A DNA stretch of 64,000 nt from Pelagophyceae sp. CCMP2097 (GCA_026770575.1 MU657169.1:453721-517720), one strand, 5' to 3'; shown: positions 42,246 to 52,894, counted from the first letter of the stretch. Notes: generated from the sequence alone by a model not told the origin. Made by a program: numbers and translations.

Positions 42246-42909
42246 TAAGGGCCCCGCAGGGGCCGAGTCCCATCACTATCTAAGCACTGTTTGCCGCTAC
42301 TTTCGGCGCAGCCGCAGCAGGCGGTGGCAATGGCTGCGCGGATTCGCGACGCGCGTTGATCGGCGACGTGTCGCAGCAGGCCGTGTGCCGCGAGGCCACG
42401 ACTCTGCGCGTGCCGCCAACGCCGACGCGGCGCAACGGCGCTTCGAACGTAGTCTTTGTGGTGGCCGCTTCGCAGACACCAGTCAATTTGTTTGAAAATC
42501 ACCGCAATTTACGAAAATCACCGTTATTTTTTCAAAAATCATCAAATTTAAAATTTTGGAAATTTTAGACGCGACTTAGCGCATTCGACGCGCGCTGACG
42601 CGGCGATTCCGAATCTGTCACTTTTAGCGCGTTTCGCGAATAACGGTATTTTCAGCGATAAACGTCATTCGACGTTTTTTACAACGGTTTTTGGATTACT
42701 ATGTTATTCACGGTGAGACAAGGCCTTTTTCGAGAAAACCAAGGTAGGCACCGCGCGTTTAATTCGGGCTACGACAGGTGAAGGGGGTCCCAAAGCCCAA
42801 ATCGACCATTTTTTTTGACCGCATGGAACGTTCTTTCGAAAGTCACATTGAAGGGAAAAATTGGAAATATCCTTAGATAGTAATAGGCGCCGGCCCCTGC
42901 GGGGCCCTA
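42246..42909. repeat. Low-GC block flanked by 38-bp inverted repeats
   Basis: 42246-42284 (taagggccccgcaggggccg...actatctaag) is matched in reverse complement by 42872-42909 with about eight differences. The interior from about 42480 to 42870 is strikingly AT-rich compared with the rest of the window. The right repeat ends immediately at the ATG of the second WD40 gene. The remainder of 41695-42245 has no supported gene. Confidence 0.65.
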
Positions 42910-43941
42910 ATGTTTGAGCAGCGCGACCTGCTCACGCCAATGCTGCGGCTGGTGGCCTCGCCAAACGCGCTCCTCGTCACGAAGCACGTCGCTCGCGACG
43001 CGCGCGCCATCACGCTGGCTCTGCGCAAGCTCGTCTGGCAGGATCGCATCGTGAAGGGCACCGCCATCCTCAAGGGGCACACCGACCGCGTCTGGAGCTG
43101 CGCGTTCTCGTCCGATGGCGAGCGCATTGTGACGGCGAGCGTCGACAATACGGCGCGGCTCTGGAACGCCATGACGGGCGCGCTACTGTTTACGCTCAAG
43201 GGGCACATCTTTGATGTCTATAGCGCCGCGTTCTCGCCCGACGGCAAGCGCATCGTGACGGCGAGCGCCGACACGACGGCGCGGATCTGGGACGCCGAGA
43301 CGGGCGCGCTGCTGCTCATGCTCGAGGGGCACACCGACTACGTCACGAGCTGCGCGTTCTCCCCCAACGGCAAGGGCATCGTGACGACGAGCTATGACAA
43401 GACAGCGCGGCTCTGGGACGCCGAGACGGGCGCGCTGCTGCTCACGCTCGAGGGGCACACCGGCTTCGTCATGAGCTGCGCGTTCTCGCCCGACGGGACG
43501 CGCATCGTGACGTCGAGCGACGACACGACAGCGGGGCTCTGGGACGCGGAGACGGGCGCGCTGTTGATGACGCTCGAGGGCCACCGAGGCGAGGTCACGA
43601 GCTGCGCGTTCTCGACCGACGGCTAGCGCCTCGTGACGGCGAGCTGGGACAATACGGTGCTGCTGTGGGACGCCGAGACGGGTGCGCTGCAGATCAAAAT
43701 GGTTGCCTCCAATAGTGGCGTGGAATGCTGCGCATTCTCGCCCGACGGCACGCGCGTCGTGACGTCGAGCGAGGACCGGAGGGCGCGGGTCTGGGACGCC
43801 AAGGCGGGCGCGCTGCTGAGGACGCTCCTTGCGCACATCACCGACGACCGCGTCATGAGCTGCGCTTTCTCGCCAGACGGCAACTGCGTCATGACGGCGC
43901 ACAGGGACCATACGACGCGGCTCTGGAATGTCGCGCCTTAA
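42910..43941 (+). pseudogene. Second WD40-repeat gene, also interrupted by an in-frame TAG
   Basis: The product starts at MFEQRDLLTPMLRLVASPNA, lacking about 30 residues found in the copies at 34648 and 63608. Six WD40 repeats follow (CAFSPDGKRIVTASADTTAR, IWDAETGALLLMLEGH). A TAG at 43624-43626 interrupts repeat 6 after CAFSTDG, and the same frame then continues RLVTASWDNTVLLWDAETGA to a final stop at 43941. The two-part layout repeats that of the copy at 34648, but the stop is at a different place. The 5' truncation coincides with the inverted repeat described at 42246-42909. Confidence 0.75.
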
Positions 43942-44345
43942 TCATACGCATGCTTCGTAATCCTTGTAAAGCGCGTACCGGTCTCGCGATCCTCAGCAGG
44001 GTCCACACGGTGTCTGTCCTGGGGGTCGCAAAAGGTTGTCCGTCTAATTCGACTCTAAATTCAATCCGACTCTGAATCCAAGTTCAAAGTTGTCGTTCAA
44101 GGGTCGTTCAAAGGACAGTCGTTCAAGGGTCCGCTGCTGCTGCCAGCTGGCCCGGGTGCCCGGGTGGGGCTTGTGATTCTGATTTAATCGGTCGCAGAAC
44201 GAAGAAGGGACCTCGCGCGGAGACCGCCGTTTCGACGCACCTCGGAGGCCACCAGTTCCCCAGCCGTGCACACACGCCGATGGCCGGTAGCTCCTCGTGA
44301 ACGACTCGACGGTCCGGAGGCTGCTTGATTCAAGCGAATGCTGCT
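43942..44345. other. Intergenic with short direct repeats
   Basis: Between the second WD40 gene and the DeSI gene (convergent). Three copies of gtcgttcaa(a/g)gg lie at 44090-44135. Nothing else is recognised. Confidence 0.5.
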
Positions 44346-45612
44346 TCACTTCACGCGACCATCGCGCTCCGCGCCGCACGCGGCAGCGCCTCTGCCCACG
44401 ATCCACGGCGGCGCCTTGCCGCGGCCCTCGGCGGCGTCGGCCTCTGCGCAACCTGCCGACGACGGCACCGCCGCGGGCGTCGTGCGCCGCGTGGGACTCA
44501 AGGGCGGCAGCGGCGGCGAGGCCGTCGAGGCCGACGAGCCAGTCTCCCCGTGGGTCGGGGCCGGGCCGTCATCGCCGGCGCCGTCGCGCAGCGAGGTCGG
44601 CCGCGCCGGCGGTTCCGGTGTGCGTCGCTTCGGAGGCTTGAACCCGAGGAAGGTCCTACGTATTGCCAGCAGGGTTCGATATGGAAACAGCCCGTCGGGG
44701 ATCCGCGCACGCGGTCGTCGGGTGGTGTACTCACGCTGTTTCGGCCGAGCGGTTGACCCAGCGGGGCACGCGGCCGGCGCCGACGAGGCGCGCGGCGAGG
44801 GCTCGGGTAAAATGATTGCAATTCCGCCGCAGCAGATCGTAGCCGCCCGCGCCTATGATTGCAGTTCCGCCGCAGCACGTCGTAGCCGCCCGTGCCTGCC
44901 GGCCAGGCTCCCAACCGACATCAAGGCACGTCTCTGCCGGAGTGCATTCGGTGTCGTGGGAAGAGCAAACGCACAAAAGTCGACGCGCAGCTCGTCGAGG
45001 ACCTTTTTGCGCCGTCGGTCCAGGGACGGGCGTCGGACGGAGGCCGTCTGTCCAGGGACGGGTGTCGGACGAAGGCCGCACCTGCTCGAGGTCGTCCTTG
45101 GAGCCGGGGTACTCGCCGAGGAACAGGGAATCATTTAGGCGGCAGAAGCTAGAGACGGTCGTTTAAACGGCAGAAGCTAGACAATGCGACGGTCGGCCAA
45201 CCGAGTCGATGCACCAGGGAGGCCCTCAAAGGCGGCGCTCACGGCATCTGCAGCGTCGGCATCCGCACGATGCCTGCGTGCGCGCGTGCGACCGATGATG
45301 AGTGTTGACGAGTGAGCACCTCTGCTGTTGTACGTGAACTCGACGTCGTCGACTTGCAGGCCCGTGTGGTGGACGCCTGCCGGCGCCTCGGATGATGGGC
45401 CACGCTCGACGTTTGCCGCGCTGCTACGCACCGAGGCCGAGCACGGCGAGGGCGTCGGACGTGGCGCTCTGCATCCTGAGAAAGTCGTATACGTTCAAAT
45501 ACACGTTCACCGTCGCCAGGCGCCGGCCGCGAGGCGAGTCCGCGAACCCGAACAGCGCGGCGAGCGCGTCCATCGCCGCTCCGGCCGCCGAGGCAGACTC
45601 CACCAGACGCAC
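44346..45612 (-). CDS. DeSI-type (PPPDE) peptidase, deSUMOylase/deubiquitinase-like
   Basis: Minus-strand exons include 45612-45432, 45376-45320, a segment near 45155-45081, one near 45038-44995 and the catalytic exon ending at about 44733. A last exon then runs to the stop at 44346. Diagnostic pieces are VNVYLNVYDFLRMQ, the join LGLGVHHTGLQVDDVEFTYN with the catalytic His, SLFLGEYPGSKDDLEQ, VLDELRVDF, and GGYDLLRRNCNHFTRALAAR with the catalytic Cys. RLVGAGRVPRWVNRSAE follows, as in plant and animal DeSI proteins. These papain-like enzymes remove SUMO or ubiquitin. The catalytic exon start is duplicated in tandem (44812-44854 and 44855-44897), and another acceptor is duplicated near 45132-45181. 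Exon 3 is the least certain. The C-terminal extension is Pro/Ala-rich. Confidence 0.8.
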
Positions 45613-46215
45613 TCGACAGCAGAGGCACCCTCCTCAATGCCGGCCAGCCGAGGCACTCGAGGACGCGGCCGCCAGAGCCCCGACGTCGCGCCGAGAGGTC
45701 TCGAGCCGGTCAGCGGCGTGTCAGTCTTCGGACTACGACTCGGACTCGTGGTGGGTGGAAGGAATCGTCTGCGGCGGTCCGGAAGGTTCAGGTTAGCGAT
45801 CGGAAGATCCGAGCCTCGCCACACTTGGAGGCCCAAAGGCTCGATGCGTCTCTGGATGGGCAAGACGCGACGGGGACAACGCGAGAGCGCAGCCGACGGT
45901 GTCCTTTAGGATTTCAACTTGCGGCGTTGCGGTGTCTATCACAGTGTAGCGTCGCCGTCCGTGCGGCCAGGGGATGCCGCACTGCGAAGCCGCACGTCGG
46001 CGCCGCGGTATGACGGCCGGCCTGCACAGATACGCCGCGGCGGCCCATCCGGCGCGCGCCGAGAACGCGGATGATCTTTTTTGAACATCTGAACATCCGC
46101 GTTCCAAGACGGGTTTTCCGGAAGGCCTCTTTGCTGAACGACACAACGCTGCGGACGCCACGCGAACGCGCGAGGCGTTGCCGCCCCCCCCGCGAGGGCC
46201 GCCTCTCCGGGCGTC
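45613..46215. other. Intergenic (divergent promoter region)
   Basis: About 600 nt between the DeSI gene start and the next plus-strand gene. A long minus-strand ORF (to 47007) crosses it but looks like a shadow of the plus-strand exons downstream. Nothing else is recognised. Confidence 0.4.
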
Positions 46216-47199
46216 ATGGATGCGGAGGAGGGCGATGGGACGAAGTTGATGCCGTATATGCGCTTTGCGGCACTCGAGGCCGCGCGCGAGACGACACCGC
46301 AGCGTTTGGCGCGGCAGACCCAGGAGCGCAACTACGGCAAGATTGACTGGACCACGGACTACACGTCCGGGGAGGCGCACGAACAAGTCCAAGAGTGCGT
46401 CCACGAGCGCGTGCATTCTCCCGGGGCTTTCCGTGCGCCGCAGTCGCGGGGCTAGGTACTGCGCTCTGCTGCGTGCGGACCCGCGCGCGTCGACGCCCGG
46501 CACTGTGCCCAACCGCCACGATTCGGACTCGAACGTTCGGATGTTCCTTGGCCACCTAAAAGCCGACATCCAAAACACGACAAAATGGGACCAAGCAAAA
46601 GTCGCACGCGACGCCACCGTCGTCGTGAAAAGCCGCGCCGGCGACGCGGGGAAGCAACGAGTGCCCACAGAGGCATCCCAGAGGCTCGGTGGACGCATCG
46701 ACGCCATTTGAAGCACACAGCGGGCAATGATGGTGCCGTTCACCGAGTGCCGTGCACGGCCATCCCGTCGCCGCGCTAGGTCGTCGAGCGCGAGCACGGC
46801 CGGTCCGTGCGCGAGGCGCTGAGCCGTGCGTCTCGCTTCCCATGCTTTTCGTCTCGCCACCCGACTTGCAAGGCCCTTGATCCGTAGTCGCGCGCGTCTC
46901 GAGCCGGCAGCAGTCGCGCGGCGGCTCTGCCGGCTCCGGAGGCAGCAGCCGCGGCCAGTCGCGCGACGGTGCGGTCCCGTTGCAGTGGACGCGCGGCCGC
47001 GAGGCACGAGCTGCCGCAGGAGAGGGACGTTTTCGTAGGCGCGTTCTGGCCGGCGTCATGGCTGAGCAAGCCGCTCTCCCGCGGCGGCGCAACGCCGCGC
47101 GGTGGCGACGGAAGCGCGCCACGGGGATCGACAAAGACGCCGGCGGTCAACGACGGCGTCGCACCCCGCTCCACAAGTTCTTTGACCCTCAGACTTTGA
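46216..47199 (+). CDS. Uncharacterised four-exon protein
   Basis: Exons 46216-46406, 46456-46660, 46780-46825 and 47039-47199 join in phase to give about 200 residues. It reads MDAEEGDGTKLMPYMRFAAL, then EYCALLRADPRASTPG, SDSNVRMFLGHLKADIQNTT, EREHGRSVREALSR and a Ser/Pro-rich tail. Intron 1 (46407-46455) fits only with a GC donor (CACGA|gcgcgt). No known domain was recognised. An antisense ORF of 404 codons covers the same stretch but its composition is Arg-rich and unconvincing. The C-terminal frame choice (stop at 47197-47199) follows from phase; another frame stays open to 47273. Confidence 0.45.
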
Positions 47200-47379
47200 A
47201 AACGGAATTGCAAGGGATCTTTGAAATTCGAGCAAGGGAAAACTTGTTGGCAACTTGTTGGCAACCGACTTGAGACCTGGGTCCGGTCGTGGCCGTGTCA
47301 CCGCTCAGCGCAGGCGCAGCGGAGCTCGACGTCGACGAACGAAAGGCAGACGAAAGATGGGCACGTCAAGTTCGAGGCC

Positions 47380-49751
47380 ATGGTGCGCCCCCGGCGGCCG
47401 CCGCCGATGCGCCGCCGGGGGCGCCCGGCGCCGCACGCATAAAAACGGCGTCGGGCTAGGCGCGGCCGCGGACGCGCGAGCTCTCCAAGATTGCGAGCCG
47501 TTCCTCTCGGCGGCGGCGGAAGCGCGACAAACCTCCGCTGCCCATCGGCAGCGCGGACATTGAGGACCAGGAGCTGGCCATGGCCCACCACGAAGAGAGC
47601 CTCAAGTCAAAAACGGTACGCGCAACAAGGGACGCCGTCCGCCGCCGACGCCGCACGTAGGTCCGGGAGCTGCACGCCGGCCGCATTGTGGGCATGGACA
47701 ACAAAATCGTTGCCGTCGAACAACGGTGCGCCTTAGTGCGGGTCGGTTTCCTCGTGGCCCTTGGACGCCGGCGTCGTTTCGACGTTTCGCCTAGTCTCGG
47801 CGGCGAGCCGCGCGCGCCTGTGGGCGAGACGGCGTACGTATTGGAGCTGAAGAAGGTGATGCTTCAGCAACGCATCGCGGACATCGGCTCCAAAGAAACA
47901 GCTGCGGCGGCAAAGGCCAAACGCAGGGACTCGTCTGACTCGTCGAAAAACGTCTTTTCCAAGGATGACCGCCAGGCCCTCAAGGCGACGAAGCGGCACG
48001 CGGTCGCGGAGGAGGCGCACCGGAACACAATTGAAGACCTCGAGTTCCGCGCGCGCGAGTTCGCGCTCGGCGAGCTCGCGATGCTCGAGCGCTCCTTTGA
48101 GTTCCGCAGGCTCACGAGCATCCCGGGGTCGTTTGCCGACTTGCTCTCGAGGTGCTTCTGCGCGGTCGCCTTCATCGTCGGAAACGTTTCGAGGAGCTCG
48201 AAACCGCTCGAAACCGACGCTCGAAACCGCCGCAGGCCGCGCGACCACGCGGTACGGAAGATCGCAAAGGCCGTCACCGGTGCGCGCGACGGCCATGGAG
48301 GGATCCCTGACTCTGGACGCTGACTCGTGACGCTGCTTCCTAGACGGCGACCCGTCCGCGCTCCGCAACCAAATCGCCATGCTCCGCCTCATGCCGCCCG
48401 TCGTGCGTCGCCCATCGCGAAGGCCTTGTTGGGCGTTTAAGGGGCCTCTTGTTGGGCGTCGGAGTGGCTTCGCGACGCGGCTCCAATCGACGCGGCTTCT
48501 TTGCACGCCGCGAAACAGGCGTCATCGGTCCGGGCCTGCGTCGTCTCCGCGTACAAGGCCATCGTCGGCGACGTCGACGACGACGCGGGTGCGTTTGCTG
48601 CGCCGGACGGATGCGGGCGTCGCGACCGACGTGGCTCCATGTCTCAATGCAGGATGGGTGGCGCGCGCGATCGACGACGTCCGCGCGTCGGGCGACATCG
48701 CCGAGCCGCTTTTCGTCACCGCCACGCGCCTCCTCCTCGAGGGGCGCCGCGGCGCCGCCCTCGCCGAACTCGGAGAAGACGCGGCCGCCAAGCCACCGAA
48801 CTTTTCAGGCGCGTCGCACGTACCCGCCGGCGGCGACAGACGGTCGGAAGCGTAGGCGTCCTGCGCGTCCTCGGCGAGGCCGGCACGCGAATCGCCGCGA
48901 CGGACTCCAAAGGTGCGCGCTGCGTGCGAGGGGCGCGTCGTCGACGTCGTTTCGTGAGCTGAGACGTCGGCACGTAGGCTGGAGCGCGCTGCACCACGCG
49001 GCTCGCGCAGGCGACGTGGCCGTCTGCAAACTTCTTGTAAACGCGGGCGCGCACGTCGACTCTCGCACGGCCGATGCGCGAAAGAGCACTCCGCTGGTCA
49101 TCTGCCTCGAGCAGTGCGAGGATCGCAGTTCCGCCATCCGCCTCTGCTGTACGCTCGTGAGTCGTTGATTTGAGCGAGATGCGCGGTCCCTCCAATCGCC
49201 TGCCGCAGGTCGAGCTCGGGTGCGACGTCCCCGCCGTTTGCGACGACGGCCGCACCGCCCTGCACTTCGCCGCCGGCCGCGCCGCCTTTAGGCCTGTCGT
49301 CGACCTCCTCTTGGACGCGGGGGCGACCAACGCCGCGGCAAAAGACGGCCAGACGGCCGCCGATTCCGCGCTCGCAAAGGGTGAGCAGGGCCGCGTTTGC
49401 GACTGGTGATCACAGAGGGGTGGAGCGCGTTTCGTAGGCCTGCGGTCGACGGCCGAGGCGATTCGCATCCACAAGCCGTTGAAGGACTTGTCCAAGTTTG
49501 CGACGCTTCGGCAACAACTCGACTTTCACGAACACGGGTCTCTCGGCGGCGTCTCGCCGCCGGCCATGCTCGCGGCGCCGCCGCAAAGGGAAAGGCGAGC
49601 CTCGAAACGCTACATGCTGCCGCCCGCGGCCTCGTTCCGCAAGCCAAAGGCGGAAGGCCCCGCCAAACGCGGCGTACCCGCGCTCCCCTCCGTCAAGGAG
49701 ACGGCGCTCCCCTCTGTCAAGGAGAGGCGGACGCGCGACACTGTCATGTAA
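47380..49751 (+). CDS. Coiled-coil and ankyrin-repeat protein, 12 exons
   Basis: Exons 47380-47382, 47460-47615, 47661-47725, 47795-48151, 48236-48279, 48344-48399, 48519-48588, 48653-48808, 48856-48912, 48978-49156, 49209-49380 and 49438-49751 join in phase to give 542 residues. The first exon is just ATG before a gtgcgc donor, which is plausible but unproven. The N-terminal part is coiled coil (DQELAMAHHEESLKSKT, YVLELKKVMLQQRIADIGSK). Ankyrin repeats lie at about residues 325-455 (GWSALHHAARAGDVAVCKLL, DDGRTALHFAAGRAAFRPVV, AKDGQTAADSALAKG). A basic tail follows. Ankyrin repeats bind partner proteins; the role is unknown. The intron after 48808 works only with a GC donor (TTTTCAG|gcgcgt). 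Most other donors are gtgcg or gtgag. Confidence 0.7.
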
Positions 49752-49831
49752 TACGTTTGTGAGACGCGCGCCTGCGTTCGACGGCGCGGGGTTCGCCTCT
49801 GAACTGCGACGTTTGAGCTATACGAGGTTTG

Positions 49832-50464
49832 TTATCGTCTTTGGCGCTTGGCGCTCGCGTCGGCGCCGACAAGGGGGTCAGCATTTGCCGCGGCCGCCGC
49901 GCACGCGTCGCGCTTGAATAGAGCGCGCTCGTCGCGCCACTGCTTCCACTTGCCCGTGGCTCGGCAGTGCCGGGGCCACTGCGGGCAGCTGCCGGCTCTA
50001 AAGTCGCAGACGAAGCAGTAGCAGTTTTGGCAGTGCCGGACGGCGTTGCTGACGTTGAAAGCGTGCAAGACGCAGTGCTCGCGCGGGTGCGGGTAGTCCT
50101 CGAGCGCGTTCTCCCCGGTCGTGCCGACGACTTCGACGTCCGACGGCTTTTCCTGCGTCACCACGCGCGCCGGCCGCTTCGTGGCGCGTGGCAACACAGC
50201 GACGAAGACGACTTCGTCGTCGCACGCTTCCGGGGCTATAGAGTCGTCGGTGAGGTCGATGACGCCGGCGAGGTCGATAGTAGCATCCGCGCAAGGCGGC
50301 GCGCAGCGCGGCGCGTGTTCGACGCGGGCCGTGGCTGCTCGATGAGTGACGAGCCAATCCGCGAGGTCCGCGCAAGGCGGTGCGCAGCGTGGCGCGCCAT
50401 GTTCGACGGGGGCCGTGGCTGCTCGATGAGCGATGAACCAGTCCGCGATGTCCGTGCGGTCCAT
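49832..50464 (-). CDS. Cys/His zinc-cluster protein with SUMO-interaction motif
   Basis: The single-exon frame gives about 210 residues from ATG 50464 (MDRTDIADWFIAHRAATAPV). The first 60 residues are two copies of a unit ADW(F/L)(I/V)(A/T)HRAATAxVEH ... RCAPPCAD. Then DLAGVIDLTDDS is a textbook SUMO-interaction motif (hydrophobic VIDL followed by acids). The C-terminal half has the cluster YPHPREHC, VRHCQNCYCFVCDFRAGSCP and WPRHCRATGKWKQW. That resembles a zinc module I recall from plant nuclear proteins (HPRxHC ... CxxCxCYVC ... W..HC). Nuclear, SUMO-linked function is inference. It is divergent from the Kazal-domain gene with 210 nt between starts. Confidence 0.6.
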   Translation of the reverse strand: MDRTDIADWFIAHRAATAPVEHGAPRCAPPCADLADWLVTHRAATARVEHAPRCAPPCADATIDLAGVIDLTDDSIAPEACDDEVVFVAVLPRATKRPARVVTQEKPSDVEVVGTTGENALEDYPHPREHCVLHAFNVSNAVRHCQNCYCFVCDFRAGSCPQWPRHCRATGKWKQWRDERALFKRDACAAAAANADPLVGADASAKRQRR

Positions 50465-50674
50465 GGCCGCTCGCGGCGGGCGGCGGGGCGCGCGCACGAA
50501 CAACGAGTCGAACGGCGGGATCGCCGAACAAGAATTGACCGGAAATGGGCCGCGTCGGGACGCAAGTCGGGCCCTCCGGTGCGGAGCCCGGAGAACGCTC
50601 GCTGGGCGCTCGGTGAAACCCGAAAAAAATCGGACCCGAAACAATGTCAACTTGATAGAACACAAACTCTGCCC

Positions 50675-51714
50675 ATGTCCCGCCTGCTCGCGCTGGCGCT
50701 CGCCTCGGTGGCCTTTGCGGAGGAGCGCCCGCTCTCCTTCATCACCTCCGAACCCTACGTGACGCACGTCGGTTCCCCGCATCATATACATGTATGCCTG
50801 GGTCCTGGAGAAACAGCGGCGGCTAGGTGACGGCGGCGGACTTCCCCGACTCGTTGGTCATCGACAACGCCTGGTTCCCGCTCGTCCCGGGGACGGTGTT
50901 CATCTACGAGGCGGACAGCGAGTTCCTCGTCACAGAGGTGCTGGACCGGACTAAGAACATCACGCTCAACGGCGCCGACACATTCGAGGCCCGCGTCGTG
51001 CGCAACCGCGCGTTCACGTTCATGGCGGACCCGGCACCCGCAGGCGCGCCGCGGCGCCGCGGAAACTCTTTGTAGACCCCACACACCCCTTTGGTAGGCC
51101 TGCTCGTGGAGGACACGGAGGACTACTACGCGCAGGACGCCTTTGGCAACGTGTGGTACGTCGGCGAGGACTCTGTCAAATTCGATCGCCTATACGTGGC
51201 GCTGACGGACGACCGGCCGAGCGGCGGCGTCCCGGCGGGGTCGTGGGAGGCGGGCGTCGACGGCGCGCAGCCGGGCATCATCATGTTCGCCAACCCGCTC
51301 CCGGGCGTCGCGTACCGCCAAGAGGCCGAGGACTGGGCCTACGTGGTCTCGCGCGGCGTCGAGGGGGTGGCCGTACCGTACGGCAACTTTGGCAAAAAGG
51401 CGTCTTCTGTTCTTGTAACCAAGGAGTGGAAGCCGTTCGAGGGCGCCCACGAGTTCAAGTACTACGCAGAGGGCGTGGGGCCCGTGCAGGAGTGCAACGA
51501 GGACGGCCTTTGCGCCGTCCTCGTCAACGTCACGCAGGCCGAATCCTTCCTCGGCAATCGTTGCCGCAACGCCAAAATGCCAGACGCCAAAGACGTCGGC
51601 GCCGTGTGCACGGCGCTCTACGCGCCCGTCTGCGGCTGCGACGGCGTCACGTACTCTAACGCGTGCCACGCCGCCGCCGCGGGGGCGAGCGTCGACCACA
51701 AAAGGCCGTGCTAA
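50675..51714 (+). CDS. Secreted protein with C-terminal Kazal-type protease-inhibitor domain
   Basis: Exons 50675-50758, 50827-51043 and 51098-51714 join in phase to give about 305 residues. MSRLLALALASVAFAEERPL is a signal peptide. The central domain (DNAWFPLVPGTVFIYEAD, LLVEDTEDYYAQDAFGNVWY, VGEDSVKFD) matches a family known from bacterial secreted proteins (NPYFPL..GT..Y...DWYAQD..GNVWYFGE) whose function is unclear. The C-terminus GAVCTALYAPVCGCDGVTYS followed by NACHAAAAG is a Kazal domain, an inhibitor of serine proteases with its Cys pattern complete. Intron 2 (51044-51097) requires a GC donor (CAG|gcgcgc). Confidence 0.8.
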
Positions 51715-52212
51715 CTTTTCGACGAGGGGCTCTCGACGGCGCAGCTTCGGTTCACATATGCTCTTTGGGACGCGCCAGACGACCCGATGAAGCGCGCGCC
51801 CGCAACCCCTCCCTGCACGCGCGCGCGGGTCCGGAACCCCCCTGCCTCGACTTCCTGATCTATAGCAACCTGCGACAACACTGCGCGGCTCTCCTCGACC
51901 ATCCCGACGTCGCTCCCCGGTATATAACAGAGCACGCGCGAGCGGGATTCGTCGACAAAGCCCTGCGTCGTCGGCGCGCAACGACCGATCCCGCCGGCGC
52001 TGATGGTCGGCGAAAACGCATCCCCGCAGCGTCTCTGAGGCCGGCCCTCGGAGGCGCCCCTTGCTCGGAGAGGCACGCACGGAGGCGCTCCTGTGCGAGG
52101 TGGCGCCGCTGGAATGCGCGCGTCCGACTCAGCGCGGCGCTGCGGTGCGACGCGCCGTTTCTCCTCGACGCGCCCGACGGGACGTGGCTCGGCCGCTGCC
52201 GCTGCACGGAGG
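51715..52212. other. Intergenic
   Basis: About 500 nt downstream of the Kazal gene and convergent with the Tudor-like gene. Small ORFs on both strands have no recognisable domain. Confidence 0.4.
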
Positions 52213-52894
52213 CTAATGTATGTTTACGGACTCGCGGAGAAAGCGGATGCCGCGGAGGCCGCCGCCGTGGCCGATGCGCGTCTTAGGGCCGTTGACCACA
52301 AAGGCCGTGGCGACGTCGTCGCCACGGCCGTGGAAGGACACGACGGGCGCGTCCATCCCCAAAGCGTGATCGTCGTCGAGCGCGCACCGTGATCGACTCG
52401 GTGGGGAGCCGCACGCGAGCTTCGACGATGGCCTGCAGAGGCTCGAGTCGCGCCCGCAGCCCCGGGAAACGCCCGCCCTCCTCTCTCAAGAGCACTTTGG
52501 TGGCGATGATCAAACGTGCGGTGACCGAACGGGGCGCGTGCATCGATTCGCGGCCCTGCGGCGCCGATGACTGCGACACGCGCAGCTCGTCGTCGGGTAC
52601 CTATCGCGAGCTCCGCGGGCCACGCGGCCGCGCACCCCGTGACCCAACAGCTGCTGTTTTCGGGCGCGGGCGGTCGACATCGGGTTCGCGGTTGCCGTCG
52701 TCGTCGTACTCGACGTCGTACAAGGCGGCGTCGTCCTCGACGTAGCCGTCTGTGACGGTGCACCGGAACCAGACGCCGTCGAGGACGCGCTCGACGCGCG
52801 CGCCCGCGGCGAACTCGAGGCGCACGGTGCGCGCGGTCGAGCCGCAGCCGTCGTTGTAGCCGTCGTTCGCCCAGACGTCGTGCCGCGGCGGCAT
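52213..52894 (-). CDS. Tudor/agenet-like SH3-fold protein, uncertain exon structure
   Basis: From ATG 52894 the frame reads MPPRHDVWANDGYNDGCGST and then a Tudor-like barrel (FAAGARVERVLDGVWFRCTV followed by LYDVEYDDDGNREPDVD). Downstream on the same strand are coding-looking pieces VPDDELRVSQSSAPQGRESM and PRSVTARLIIATKVLLREEG, with a helix ending ARVRLPTESIT. A last piece reads LDDDHALGMDAPVVSFHGRG, TAFVVNGPKTRIGHGGG and RGIRFLRESVNIH with a stop at 52213. The join near 52600-52685 can use acceptors there, but the frame change near 52390 has no clean intron. Tudor-like barrels usually bind methylated proteins. The second half was not recognised. Confidence 0.4.

Noticed and set aside
35380..43626. 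Genetic code with TAG as a sense codon, to explain the WD40 stops
   Set aside because: RPL9 and several other intact genes end at TAG in the right place, so TAG is a normal stop here.
45793..47007. 404-codon minus-strand ORF
   Set aside because: It lies antisense to in-phase plus-strand exons of the gene at 46216, is rich in Arg and Cys from GC-rich complement, and has no domain.
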